From Haloferax massiliensis (GTDB lineage Archaea > Halobacteriota > Halobacteria > Halobacteriales > Haloferacaceae): 64,000 nucleotides of DNA. A program made the translations under genes and the position numbers. The DNA lies in the NCBI RefSeq assembly GCF_001368915.1, contig NZ_CSTE01000004.1, forward strand, positions 163,818 through 227,817, read 5' to 3'. Shown here in pieces: positions 1 through 9,292 of this stretch. Position 1 is the stretch's first letter. Each line of letters opens with the position of its first letter. The notes under the pieces are model-generated. The model did no database searches. It was not told the DNA's origin and saw only the letters and a list, made by a program, of their open reading frames with translations.

Positions 1-482
1 TCTTCCTCCCGAATCATCTCGACGAGTCGCTCGGTCCCCTCGGGCTTCTGGGTGTGCGGGGTGTGGATGATGACCGGCAGTTCGCGCTCCTCCGCCATCC
101 TGAGTTGGCGTCTGAACGCGTACTCCTCGGCGTCGGTCCCCTGGTCCAGCCCGATTTCGCCGAGGCCGACGACGTGCTCTCGGTCGAGGTACTCGGGAAG
201 ACCGTCCATCACCGCCTCGGCCATCTCGGGGTAGTTCGCCTCCTTGGGTTCGAGGCCGACGGTGACGTAGTGGTCGATGCCCGCCGCCCGCTCCGCCCGG
301 TCGGTCTCGAACTCGATTATCTGCTCGAAGTAGTCGAAGAACGACGCCGCGTGTCGCTTGTCCGTCCCGCTCCAGAACGCCGGTTCGACGCAGCATTCCA
401 CGCCCGCGAGCCGGGCGCGCTCGTAGTCGCTCGTCGACCGAGAGACCATGTGCATGTGCGGGTCGATAATTGGTATCGACAT
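1..482 (-). CDS. TatD-family metal-dependent hydrolase (C-terminus cut by window edge)
   Basis: The visible 160 residues begin MSIPIIDPHMHM, which carries the HxH metal-binding motif that opens the TatD/amidohydrolase barrel. Later pieces fit the fold: VTVGLEPKEANYPEM, then VVGLGEIGLDQG with the conserved Glu, then VIIHTP with a metal-binding His. The rest of the barrel lies left of the window. Members are predicted cytosolic metal-dependent hydrolases. This one is divergent from the inositol-phosphate synthase and phosphodiesterase genes on the right; TatD (EboB) proteins also sit with such genes in Ebo-type clusters. ATG at 480-482 is the only good start. The family is sure; the substrate is unknown. 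Confidence 0.8.
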   Translation of the reverse strand, partial: MSIPIIDPHMHMVSRSTSDYERARLAGVECCVEPAFWSGTDKRHAASFFDYFEQIIEFETDRAERAAGIDHYVTVGLEPKEANYPEMAEAVMDGLPEYLDREHVVGLGEIGLDQGTDAEEYAFRRQLRMAEERELPVIIHTPHTQKPEGTERLVEMIREE

Positions 483-627
483 GTGACCTACCTCTCTGAT
501 GGTAGTTAATCATTGTTTCGGTGGGTTCGATGACGACGCCGGAGTGGGGGACGAAACGCCCGACCGAGGCGACCCCGCACGCCGGCGGAGACAGCTATTT
601 ACTCGTCCGCGCCGACGCCGTAGTCGC

Positions 628-837
628 ATGCCGGAACACTGTCCGTTCTGCGGCGAGCCGATAGAATCGAACCGCGTCACCCCCGAGGACGGCCGTCCCT
701 ACGAGGAGTGGCGCTGCGTCGACTGCGACGAGACGTGGCGACACCCCGAGGAGACGGTCCTCGACCGGAACCTCGACTTCAGCAAGCACGGCGACCAACT
801 CGACAGGCGGGACGCCGACACCTCCCTCGACTGGTGA
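628..837 (+). CDS. Small zinc-ribbon protein
   Basis: This 69-residue protein has two CxxC knuckles, CPFC at residues 5-8 and CVDC at about 30-33. The spacing suits one zinc ion bound as a rubredoxin-like or zinc-ribbon finger. The C-terminal half is charged and ends in DW. ATG at 628 gives a finger starting four residues from the N-terminus; an upstream GTG/ATG extension would add sequence of non-coding character. Such tiny zinc fingers are very common in haloarchaea and usually have no assigned role. It lies between the divergent TatD gene and the inositol-phosphate synthase gene, with 79 nt before the latter. Confidence 0.75.
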   Translation: MPEHCPFCGEPIESNRVTPEDGRPYEEWRCVDCDETWRHPEETVLDRNLDFSKHGDQLDRRDADTSLDW

Positions 838-916
838 GCGGTCGCCCCCGGCATCGGCGCGGAAACAACATGATTGACGGACAAGGTTATGTATCGCCCA
901 CCGCAATCGTGAGTCG

Positions 917-2113
917 ATGACAGTCGGAGTGTGGATTATCGGAGCCAGAGGTAACGTCGCGAGCGTCTCGATGACCGGCGCGCGCGCAATCGCACGCGGA
1001 GTCGCGGACACGACCGGAATGGTGACGGCCCGCGAACCGGTGGCCGCGCTGGACCTTCCCGCCGTCGACGACCTCGTGTTCGGGGGCCACGACATCCGGT
1101 CCCAGCGCATCGAGGAGACCGCCGAGGAGATGGCGGGTCACGGCGGCGTCGTGGCACCCGACACCCTCGACGCGGTCCGCGAGGACCTGCGCGAAATCGA
1201 CGAGCGGGTCGAACTCGGGACCGCCCGGCGGTGCGGCGAGGCGGTCGAGGGGATGTCCTCGGAGACGGCGAGCGCCGACGTGGCCGTCGCCGACATCGTC
1301 GAGGAGATACGGGCCGACTACGCCGCCTTCGCCGACTCGCAGGACGTCGACCGGCTGGTCGTCGTGAACGCCGCGTCGACCGAGCCGCCGATTCCGACGC
1401 CCGGCGACTACGAGACAGTGGAGGCGTTCGAGACGGCGGTCGAGCGCGACGACCCGAACCTCCCCGCGAGCGCCCTGTACGCCTACGCGGCGCTCCTCGA
1501 CGGCCACCCGTACGTCAACTTCACGCCCAGTACCGGGTCCTCGCTCGGCGGCCTGCGCGAACTCGCGGAGCGAAACGGCGTCCCGCACATGGGCCGCGAC
1601 GGGAAGACCGGCGAGACGCTGATGAAGTCCGCGCTCGGACCGATGTTCGCGGGGCGGAACCTGCGCGTCCTCTCGTGGGAGGGCCACAACATCCTCGGCA
1701 ACAGCGACGGACTCGTCCTCGAAGACGACGCCAACAAGGCGGGGAAGATAGAGAGCAAGGGGGGCCTGCTGGACGATATTCTCGGCTACGAGACCCACAA
1801 CGCCGTCCGCATCGACTACACGCCGTCGCTCGGCGACTGGAAGACCGCGTGGGACCACGTCCACTTCGAGGGCTTCCTCGGGACGGAGATGAAGATGCAG
1901 TTCACGTGGGAGGGAGCCGACTCGGCGCTCGCCGCGCCGCTCGTTCTCGACTTGGTCCGGTTGGCCGCCTTCGCCGACGAGCGCGGCGAGGGCGGGACGA
2001 TGCCGCACCTCGCGTCCTTCTTCAAGTCGCCCGAGGGCGTCGACAGCCACGAACTGTCCGAGCAGTTCCGACTCCTCTACGACTACGCGGAGCGCCACGC
2101 GGAGGGACTGTGA
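917..2113 (+). CDS. ino1: myo-Inositol-1-phosphate synthase family protein
   Basis: The 398-residue protein starts with a Rossmann dinucleotide site, VWIIGARGNVAS (residues 5-16). It contains typical synthase segments: VVVNAASTEPP, a mid-protein YVNFTPS, GRDGKTGETLMKSALGPMF (about residues 220-240), and SWEGHNILGNSDG. Known members isomerise glucose 6-phosphate to inositol 1-phosphate using NAD. Length fits the short archaeal type. The last four bases overlap the next gene (GTGA at 2110-2113), so the two are translationally coupled. The coupled phosphodiesterase and nearby TatD gene suggest a cluster-specific metabolite rather than general phospholipid headgroup supply, but that is inference. 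Confidence 0.85.
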   Translation: MTVGVWIIGARGNVASVSMTGARAIARGVADTTGMVTAREPVAALDLPAVDDLVFGGHDIRSQRIEETAEEMAGHGGVVAPDTLDAVREDLREIDERVELGTARRCGEAVEGMSSETASADVAVADIVEEIRADYAAFADSQDVDRLVVVNAASTEPPIPTPGDYETVEAFETAVERDDPNLPASALYAYAALLDGHPYVNFTPSTGSSLGGLRELAERNGVPHMGRDGKTGETLMKSALGPMFAGRNLRVLSWEGHNILGNSDGLVLEDDANKAGKIESKGGLLDDILGYETHNAVRIDYTPSLGDWKTAWDHVHFEGFLGTEMKMQFTWEGADSALAAPLVLDLVRLAAFADERGEGGTMPHLASFFKSPEGVDSHELSEQFRLLYDYAERHAEGL

Positions 2114-3510
2114 CGACTCACAGTCCCTCGAACGCGAGTGCGCCCGGTGCCGGTCGCGTCGTCGTCCTCGATATCGTCGGACTCCAGCAGGAACACCTCG
2201 ACGAGGGGCTGGCACCGAACGTCGCCGACCTGCTCGCCGGAAAGCCGTCCGGGGCGCTCGAACCCTCGTTTCCGAGCGTCACCGTCCCCGCGCAGACCAC
2301 GCTCTCGACCGGGCGGTCGCCCGCGGCCCACGGCGACGTGTCCAGCGGCGAGTTCGACCGCGAGCGCCAGGTCGCCGAGTTCTGGGAGCGCGACCGGGGG
2401 ACGCGAACCCGACTGTGGGAGGCCGCGAGCGACGAGGCCGGACTCACGACCGGCGCGCTGTTCTTCCAACACCTCATCGGGACGAGCGCCGACGTGGCCG
2501 TCACGCCGTCGCCCATCGAGGACGAGGACAACACCCTCGTCGAGATGGACTGCTGGACGAACCCCGACGGCTTCTACGACGGCCTCCGCGAGGAGTACGG
2601 CCACTTCCCGCTGCACAACTACTGGGGGCCGGTCGCCGACGAGCGGAGCAGCGAGTGGATTCTCGCGGCCGCGCGGGAGTCGATAGCGCGGTCCGACCCG
2701 GACCTGCTGTGGGTGTACGTGCCGCACCTCGACTACGACGCCCAGCGGCACGGCCCCGACTCGCCTGAACTCCGGGAGGCGGTGGGCGTCGTCGACGACC
2801 TCGTCGGCGAGTTCCTCAACTGGCTCGAAGCGACGTCCCGCTGGTCCGAGACGGCGGTCGGCGTCGTCAACGAGTACGGCATCAACGCGGTCGACACCCC
2901 GGTATTTCCGAACCGAGCGCTCCGCGAGGCGGGCCTGCTCTCCGTGCGCGACGACGGCGATGGCGGCGAGGAGGTCGATATCGCCGCGTCGTCGGCGTTC
3001 GCCATGGTCGACCACCAAATCGCGCACGTGTACACCGACCGGCCGGCGGCCGCCCGAGAGGTGCTCGAAGCGCTCCCCGGCGTCGACGCGGTGCTCGAAG
3101 GCGAGGCGCGGGGCGACGCGGACCACCCGAACGCCGGCGACCTCGTCGTCGTCTCGGACGCGGACGCGTGGTTCCAGTACTACTGGTGGACCGATGACGC
3201 CGACGCGCCGTCGTACGCGACGGAGATGGACATCCACGCCAAGCCCGGCTTCGACCCGTGCGAACTGTTCCTCGGCGACGAGGGACTCGTGACGCTCGAC
3301 CCGACGAAAGTGTCCGGGTCGCACGGTCGCGTCGACCCAGACACGCACGGCTTCTACGGCTTCGGCGGGCCGGCGGCGCCCGACGGCTCATCCGGTGGCG
3401 TCGTCGATGCCCGGCGGTTCGCCCCGACGGTCGCTGACCTCCTCGGCATCGCGGACGACGTGTCGCTCGGGTTCGAGCGCCCGTCGCTGTTCGCCGGGCC
3501 GCGAGCGTAG
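2110..3510 (+). CDS. Alkaline-phosphatase-superfamily phosphodiesterase (nucleotide pyrophosphatase-like)
   Basis: The 466-residue protein starts at GTG 2110, overlapping the synthase stop by four bases. It has the metal-binding Asp in VVVLDIVGL, the nucleophile region PSVTVPAQTTLSTG with a Thr nucleophile as in nucleotide pyrophosphatases, a second site in WVYVPHLDYDAQRHGPD, and a late metal His in GSHGRVDPDTHGFYGF. Known members hydrolyse phosphodiester or phosphate ester bonds. No signal peptide is visible, so it is probably cytosolic. Pairing with an inositol-phosphate synthase resembles Ebo/EDB clusters, where a phosphatase of this superfamily acts on an unknown product. Confidence 0.8.
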   Translation: MTTHSPSNASAPGAGRVVVLDIVGLQQEHLDEGLAPNVADLLAGKPSGALEPSFPSVTVPAQTTLSTGRSPAAHGDVSSGEFDRERQVAEFWERDRGTRTRLWEAASDEAGLTTGALFFQHLIGTSADVAVTPSPIEDEDNTLVEMDCWTNPDGFYDGLREEYGHFPLHNYWGPVADERSSEWILAAARESIARSDPDLLWVYVPHLDYDAQRHGPDSPELREAVGVVDDLVGEFLNWLEATSRWSETAVGVVNEYGINAVDTPVFPNRALREAGLLSVRDDGDGGEEVDIAASSAFAMVDHQIAHVYTDRPAAAREVLEALPGVDAVLEGEARGDADHPNAGDLVVVSDADAWFQYYWWTDDADAPSYATEMDIHAKPGFDPCELFLGDEGLVTLDPTKVSGSHGRVDPDTHGFYGFGGPAAPDGSSGGVVDARRFAPTVADLLGIADDVSLGFERPSLFAGPRA

Positions 3511-3627
3511 CTTCGCCACCGCCATCGCCGCGGCGCGCTTGGCGCACTGATTTTCCGCGTCGCTCGGTTCGAGTTCGATACGAAAGAAAAGACGCCGCGG
3601 ACCGCAGTCGGAACGGGGTTCGCCCGC

Positions 3628-6600
3628 TCAGTTACTCGAACTCGCGATTTCGATGGTGCCGCGCATCCGGAAGCTGTGGGCGCGACAGACGTACTCCGCC
3701 ATCGAGTCGGTGACGGTGAACGTGACGCTCTGTGACTCGCCCTGCGTCGCGAGGTACGACGTGGAGATGTCGTTGACGACGGAGTCGTCGCCGTTGACGA
3801 CCTCGAAGTTGTGGGGCGCGCCGTTTCGGTTCGTCCACGTGACCGTGTACTCGCCGCCGGCTTCGAGGGTGAGCGTCGGGTTCGTCGCGTCCGCGATACC
3901 GGACGGCGCGACGCCGGTCCAACCCTCGTTGCTCTCGGCTTCGAGTTCGATGGTCGACCCGGACGGGATGACATCGCTGCCGCCGTCGTCGCTACCGCCG
4001 TCGTCGCTGCCATCGCCGCCGGTCGCATCGACGTGTTCGGTGACGCGGTCGTAGACGAGTTCCAGCCCGTTGCCGGAGCCGCCGATGCGCGTCAGTTCGG
4101 TGTCGTCGAACCACGCGGTGCCGGTGGCGTTGCCCCAGCCGCCGAACAGCAGGTTGAACTGGAACTCGCCGGGCGACGCGCCGGTCGAGAACGTCGTTTC
4201 GAGCAGTTGCCAGTCGTCGACGGGGTCGGTGTAGTAGTCGGTGACAGAGCCCTGTCCGAGCGAGTGGACGTTGATGGTGACGCCGTAGGAGCTTCCGATT
4301 TCGCCGAAGCCGTCCTCGGAGTTGCTGAAGTCGTCCGAGGTCCTGACCCACGCCCGGAAGCGGTACTCGGAGTTCGGTTCGAGGTCGTCGCGGTACTGCG
4401 ACCACGACGCGTCCGCGCCCTCCGTGGAGTCGACGCGAACGCTGTAATCACCCGTCCGCGCCACGTCCGAGGTGTAGGTGAACTCGGCCGTGCCGCCGTA
4501 GGTGATTCCCTCCCAGTTCGCCGGCCCCTCGGGGTCCGACGACGAGTCGGTGTCCGCGGCCTCTTCGAACGAGGCGTTCGGCAGGAGGTTGTTCCCGTCG
4601 GGGTCGGTCAGCGAGACGTTGTCGAACCACGCCGTCCCCGTCGCGTTGCCGAAGCCGCCGAACAGACAGTTAATCTGGACCGTCGAGGTGTCGGCACCCG
4701 TCGTGAACGTGGTGCTCACCTCGGTCCAGTCGTTCGTTCCGGTCAGCGGGTCGGTCTCGAAGTCAGTGCTGTGGACGTTGAACAGCGCGCCGCGGGCCGA
4801 GTCGCTCGCCTGCACGTTCTCGGTTCGAATCCAGCCGCTGAGGGTGTACTCCGTCTCGGGCTGGACCGAGATGCCGTCGGCGAGCCAGACCGCGTCCGCG
4901 CCCTCGGTGGACGAGATTTGGACGCTCTGACTGCCGTCTTGGCCCGCGTCCGCGTAGGTGTACTCGGCGGTCCCCGCGAACGTGTTCGTCGTCCAGTCGG
5001 CGGGCATCGAGGATTCGCTCCCGCCGGTGCTCTCTTCGAACGAGCCGTTCGAGAGCACGTCGGTTCCGTCCGGGTCGGTCAACGAGACGCCGTCGAACCA
5101 CGCCGTGCCGGTCGCCTCGCCGTAGCCGCCGAACAGGCAGTTAATCTGGAGCTCTTCGAGGTCGCCGCTGTTGACGGTGGTGCTCACCTCCGTCCAGTCG
5201 TTGGTGCCGGTCAGTCCGGACGGAATCGTGTCCCACTGCGTGCCCGAGTCCGCGTTCGCTATCTGCTCGACGCTGATGGTCGCGCCGAGCGGCCCCTCGC
5301 CGATTGCGGTGCCGTCAACGAGTTGGACGTTGTCGGTCTTGACGTAGGCGGAGAGCGTGTACTCGGTGTTCGGGTCGACCGCGACCGTCGCGTTCCACGA
5401 CGCGTCCGCGCCCTCGGTGGACGAGACTTGGACGCTCCGGTCGCCCTCGTAGCCGGTCTCGGCGTACGAAAACTCGGGCGAGCCGGAGTAGCCCGTGTTC
5501 GACCAGCCGACGGGCATCGCGTCGGAGTCGCCGGTGTCGCCGCCGACGGGCGTCTCGAACGAGGGGTTCTCGATGAGGTTCGGGAGGTCGTCGCCGGTGT
5601 CGCCGCCGTCGCTCGTGTCCTCGTTGGCCTCGTACGCTGGGATGAAGCCGTCGGCGTGGGTCGCGCCGGCGAGCGACGCCGCGTCCACGAGGACCGTGTC
5701 CCGGTAGTTCGACTCGTCGCTAATCATCTGGTAGACCGCCTCGCCGGAGGCGTCGTCGGCCGGCGTCTGCGCGAGCGCGACGAGCGCCCACATGGCGACC
5801 CGACCGTCCTCGTCGTTGAGGAGGTCGTTGTCGAGAATCGCCCCCCGCGTGTCCGTCGTCGAGGGGAGGACGCGGAGTGCGGTGAGTCTGACGCCCGGCG
5901 AGGAGTGCGTCAGCGCGCCGAGCGCGGCCTGAATCGCGGTGCTGTTCCCGGTGTCGGCGTCGAGCGCGCCGAGGCCGTGCATCGTCCACAGCGCGTGAAT
6001 CGCCGCCGGGTCGAGGCCGACCTCGTCGAGCGTCTCCGTCGTGACGAGGTCGACGAGCGAGGAGAGCGCGCCCGTCTCGTTCCGTTCGACCAACAGCCGC
6101 TGGGCCGTCCGCCGCCAGAACATGTTCGAACTCGACAGCGCCTCGACGAGTTCAGAGACGCTCGCGTCCGCGAGGTCGGTCGGCTCGTAGCCGTCGTCGT
6201 CGCCGTAGACGACGCGGAAGAGCCGGGCGGTCGCGTGGTCGCGTACCTCGGACATGTACGCGTTCCCGGGGCCGTTGTCGAAGCCGTCGGGTGTCGGGTT
6301 GTGCTGGTAGATGTAGTTGTACCAGTCGATGAACCACAGCATACCGTCCGGACCGACCGAGGAGTACGACGGCGCGAACCACGCGTCTGTCGCGCCCGCG
6401 ATGTTGTGGGCGTAGTGGTTGGTGTACCCCGCGCCGTCCTGCGAGAGGAAGAACGTCCCGAGGAGGTGTCCCGTTCCGCCGCCGACGAAGCCGGTGTTGT
6501 TCCAGTACTTCTCGGGATATTCACGCGCCGTGTAGATGGTGTGGCCGGTCGCCGCGGTGTACCCGCCGTGGAGGTCGACCTGCCGGACGCGGTCCGTGAC

Positions 6601-8844
6601 CGGGAGGAACCGATTCGAGTCGGAGGCCGCGCCGAAGTCGTTCGGTCCGGTCCCCTCGATGAGGTCGTAGTGCTGATGCGGGATGGCGAAGTAGTTGCTC
6701 GGTCGGCCAGAGGTCGCGGCCGAGCCGAACGCGAGGCCCTCCTCGGTGAAGCCGAGGCCGGCCTGGTTCCCCGGGAGCGCCCCGACGATTTCGAAGTCGG
6801 TGACCGAGCCGTCCTCTAACTTGAATCGGTAGACCGAGGAGCTGAAGTTTCGCTCCTCGCCGGCGATGGTGCCGCTGAAGCCGCCGTACCCGACCTGTCC
6901 CCAAATCCAGTTGTCGATGCCGTGGACCAGTTCGTTGGGACCGGCGTGGGTGTCGCCGTTACCGTACCCGGAGAACAGGACGGTTCGCTCGTCGGCCTGT
7001 CCGTCGCCGTCCGTGTCGGCGAGGTGGACCAACTTCCCGCTCTCGCTCGGGTCATCGAGGTCGGTGACGACGACGCCGTCGTCGACGACCACCATGCTCG
7101 GGGGAATCGAGAGCCCGTCCGCGAAGACGGTGAACTCGTCGGCCTGCCCGTCGCCGTCGGTGTCCTCGCAGACGACGATTTTGTCGCGGTTCTGCCCCAG
7201 TTCGTTGGGGTAGTCGCGGGTGACCGACAGCCAGACGCGACCCTGTTCGTCGAACTTCGCGTCGAGGATGTTCCCCTTCGCGTCGTCCGGCAGGTCGGCC
7301 TCGGTGACGAACGGTTTGAGGTCGAAGCCCTCCGGCGTAATCGTCCGCCGGACCGTCTCGCTGGGATTCAGCGCCCGCTGCATCTTGTTCCAACTCGTCC
7401 CGCTGCCGACCTCCTCGGGGACCTCCGGCGTCAGGAGGCTCCCCTCCGGCGGCGGATAGTACGGGATGTCGGCGTCGATGAACTCCAGGTCGTTGAGGAC
7501 CTTGGTGTCGTCGGCGATGGTGTCTTCGTTCTTCGTGACCCAGCGAATCGCGTTCTCGATGAGCGCCTTGAAGCCGTCGGTGGCCCACGGCGCTCTGCCG
7601 TGGCCCCACGCGGTGTAGAAGACGCGACCGTCGCCCTGCGTTCGGGTCCACGACCACGGCTCGCCCTGTTCGCGGCCCTCGTCGTACTCGGGGATGCTGT
7701 CCCCGTCGGGGAACTGCCCGTAGGCGAGGACGTTGATGTCGTCGTTGAGGTTCGTGTGGCGGTACGTCTCGTCTTCGACCGTGATGGGGTCGAGGTTCGA
7801 CAGAATCGGATGACTCGGCTGGGCGAAGCTCGTCGTCATCTCGTTGTAGTTGTGGTCGGCGAACTGACCGCCGACGAGGTTCATGTAGGCGTCCGAGCCG
7901 GTGAAACAGGCCGAGGCGCTGTGAATCGGGATGAAGCCGCCGCCGTTCTCGACGAACTCGACGATGGACTGCTCCTGTTCCGCGGTCAGCTCTTGGCCGT
8001 AGTTCGCGCCGCGGTTGTCCATCATGACCCACGCGTCGTAGCGGTGGAGCACGTCGGGTTCGAGGTCGGCGAGGCGGTCGGTGTACTGGACCTCGATGCC
8101 GCGGTTCAGCATGTACTCGGTGAGCTGGACCTGCCGGGCGGGGCCGTTGTGGCTGCCGCCCTGCGGACCGCCCATCATGAGGACGCTGATGTTGTCCTCG
8201 GCCGGCGGCGGCGTTATCTCGACGCTCCCCCGCATCTGCTCGGGGTGTTCCTCGGCGTAGTACATCGCCATCGACGACTCGGCGGTAAAGGTGACCGTCT
8301 GCGAGTCGCCGGACCCCTCCATCGTGGAAAAGGACTGCATCTCCTCCCCGGTCGGGTCCGCGAGGACGAACGTGATGGCCTCGTCCATGACGTTCGAGAG
8401 CTCTATCTCGTACTCCTCGCCCTCGTGCATGACGAGCGTCGGGTTGACGGTGTCTTCCATCTCGTCGGGCGCCGTCGCGACCCACGAGAACGAGTCCGCC
8501 GAGGTCTCGACCTCCGTCCCGTTGCGCCAACTGTTGATTCCCTTCAACAGGGAGTTCGTCGTCAGGTCGCCCTGACGCCAGTCGGATATGGCGTCGGCGA
8601 GGCCGGACCCCTCGATGACCGACTCCTCGTTCGTGTACGCCGCGAGGACGTCACCCTCCGTCGCGACGAGGCGAATCGTGTCGTCGGTGGTGAGCTGTTT
8701 CGCCTGCGCGACGCCGCTGGCCCCGAGGAAGTTCGCCGCCCCGGCGCCGCTCACTTTCATGAAGTCGCGCCTGTTGATGTTCAGTCGCTCGCTGTCGCCG
8801 TCGCCGGCGTTCGCTTCCCGTGTCGTGTCGTCGTCGTGTGTCAT
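3628..8844 (-). CDS. Secreted mosaic: ThuA, dehydrogenase-type propeller, HEAT, CBM-like modules and two cupredoxin domains
   Basis: A twin-arginine signal (RRDFMK, residues 25-30) precedes a short helical surface module ending in INSWRNG (about 55-107). A cupredoxin-like domain follows at 115-212, then ThuA at 217-440 (SVLMMGGPQGGSHN). A beta-propeller of the soluble-sugar-dehydrogenase/PVC type occupies about 500-880 and carries two calcium-type DTDGDGQADE loops. Next come HEAT-like repeats (about 900-1080) and three carbohydrate-binding-like modules, each with NPSFE/NGSFE/NASFE at the start and TGTAWFD near the end. The C-terminal cupredoxin has copper ligands H1678, C1720, H1723 and M1727. 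No heme CxxCH motif is present. It is probably an extracytoplasmic sugar-oxidising or glycan-degrading protein; substrate unknown. ATG at 8844 gives the complete signal. Confidence 0.85.
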   Translation of the reverse strand: MTHDDDTTREANAGDGDSERLNINRRDFMKVSGAGAANFLGASGVAQAKQLTTDDTIRLVATEGDVLAAYTNEESVIEGSGLADAISDWRQGDLTTNSLLKGINSWRNGTEVETSADSFSWVATAPDEMEDTVNPTLVMHEGEEYEIELSNVMDEAITFVLADPTGEEMQSFSTMEGSGDSQTVTFTAESSMAMYYAEEHPEQMRGSVEITPPPAEDNISVLMMGGPQGGSHNGPARQVQLTEYMLNRGIEVQYTDRLADLEPDVLHRYDAWVMMDNRGANYGQELTAEQEQSIVEFVENGGGFIPIHSASACFTGSDAYMNLVGGQFADHNYNEMTTSFAQPSHPILSNLDPITVEDETYRHTNLNDDINVLAYGQFPDGDSIPEYDEGREQGEPWSWTRTQGDGRVFYTAWGHGRAPWATDGFKALIENAIRWVTKNEDTIADDTKVLNDLEFIDADIPYYPPPEGSLLTPEVPEEVGSGTSWNKMQRALNPSETVRRTITPEGFDLKPFVTEADLPDDAKGNILDAKFDEQGRVWLSVTRDYPNELGQNRDKIVVCEDTDGDGQADEFTVFADGLSIPPSMVVVDDGVVVTDLDDPSESGKLVHLADTDGDGQADERTVLFSGYGNGDTHAGPNELVHGIDNWIWGQVGYGGFSGTIAGEERNFSSSVYRFKLEDGSVTDFEIVGALPGNQAGLGFTEEGLAFGSAATSGRPSNYFAIPHQHYDLIEGTGPNDFGAASDSNRFLPVTDRVRQVDLHGGYTAATGHTIYTAREYPEKYWNNTGFVGGGTGHLLGTFFLSQDGAGYTNHYAHNIAGATDAWFAPSYSSVGPDGMLWFIDWYNYIYQHNPTPDGFDNGPGNAYMSEVRDHATARLFRVVYGDDDGYEPTDLADASVSELVEALSSSNMFWRRTAQRLLVERNETGALSSLVDLVTTETLDEVGLDPAAIHALWTMHGLGALDADTGNSTAIQAALGALTHSSPGVRLTALRVLPSTTDTRGAILDNDLLNDEDGRVAMWALVALAQTPADDASGEAVYQMISDESNYRDTVLVDAASLAGATHADGFIPAYEANEDTSDGGDTGDDLPNLIENPSFETPVGGDTGDSDAMPVGWSNTGYSGSPEFSYAETGYEGDRSVQVSSTEGADASWNATVAVDPNTEYTLSAYVKTDNVQLVDGTAIGEGPLGATISVEQIANADSGTQWDTIPSGLTGTNDWTEVSTTVNSGDLEELQINCLFGGYGEATGTAWFDGVSLTDPDGTDVLSNGSFEESTGGSESSMPADWTTNTFAGTAEYTYADAGQDGSQSVQISSTEGADAVWLADGISVQPETEYTLSGWIRTENVQASDSARGALFNVHSTDFETDPLTGTNDWTEVSTTFTTGADTSTVQINCLFGGFGNATGTAWFDNVSLTDPDGNNLLPNASFEEAADTDSSSDPEGPANWEGITYGGTAEFTYTSDVARTGDYSVRVDSTEGADASWSQYRDDLEPNSEYRFRAWVRTSDDFSNSEDGFGEIGSSYGVTINVHSLGQGSVTDYYTDPVDDWQLLETTFSTGASPGEFQFNLLFGGWGNATGTAWFDDTELTRIGGSGNGLELVYDRVTEHVDATGGDGSDDGGSDDGGSDVIPSGSTIELEAESNEGWTGVAPSGIADATNPTLTLEAGGEYTVTWTNRNGAPHNFEVVNGDDSVVNDISTSYLATQGESQSVTFTVTDSMAEYVCRAHSFRMRGTIEIASSSN

Positions 8845-9292
8845 GTGTGTTGCGTCGGTCGCTGTCGTCGTTGGTTACCGTGCGATTACAGGGCTGCGCC
8901 GCTCTCGCGACCGCAGTCCAGCCGCGTACCCCGTCAATGGACCGACGGACGGCTCCCTCCCGCCTGCTCGCCCGACCTGACGGCCGGGGTGTAACAGGAG
9001 TATAGCCATTACTCCCGTCGGCTCACTGTGTTGGGCTACCAAATTTCATGAACTAATATTACTTGAATGTACTGTCCGATGGTAAGCGGAGGCCGCGAGG
9101 TTCTCCGCCGCAGCGGTCGGTGAACGTTGGACCAACCCAAATGTTAATGACAGTCTGTCGTGTTGCCACGGTTGCAAGTATGAACCGCGCATACACACAG
9201 TCTGTCGTACCGACGGCGACGCCGCGGGGTGTCGTGGTTTCGAACCACGGGGACGGACCGGCCCGACGCGAGCGGTCCGCCGCGGGTGAGCG
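8845..9292. other. Gene-free divergent control region
   Basis: This 448-nt stretch separates the leftward ThuA mosaic gene from the rightward UPF0261 gene. No open frame here has haloarchaeal codon bias and a family signature. An AT-rich patch at about 9030-9065 (TTCATGAACTAATATTACTT) contrasts with the GC-rich surroundings and is the likeliest place for TATA elements. No terminal repeats or RNA genes were seen. Confidence 0.5.

Noticed and set aside
3811..6819. Very long rightward open frame (1002 codons) opposite the ThuA mosaic gene
   Set aside because: It is Arg/Val-rich and mirrors the real gene on the other strand; long antisense frames are usual in GC-rich haloarchaeal DNA. No domain or signal fits.
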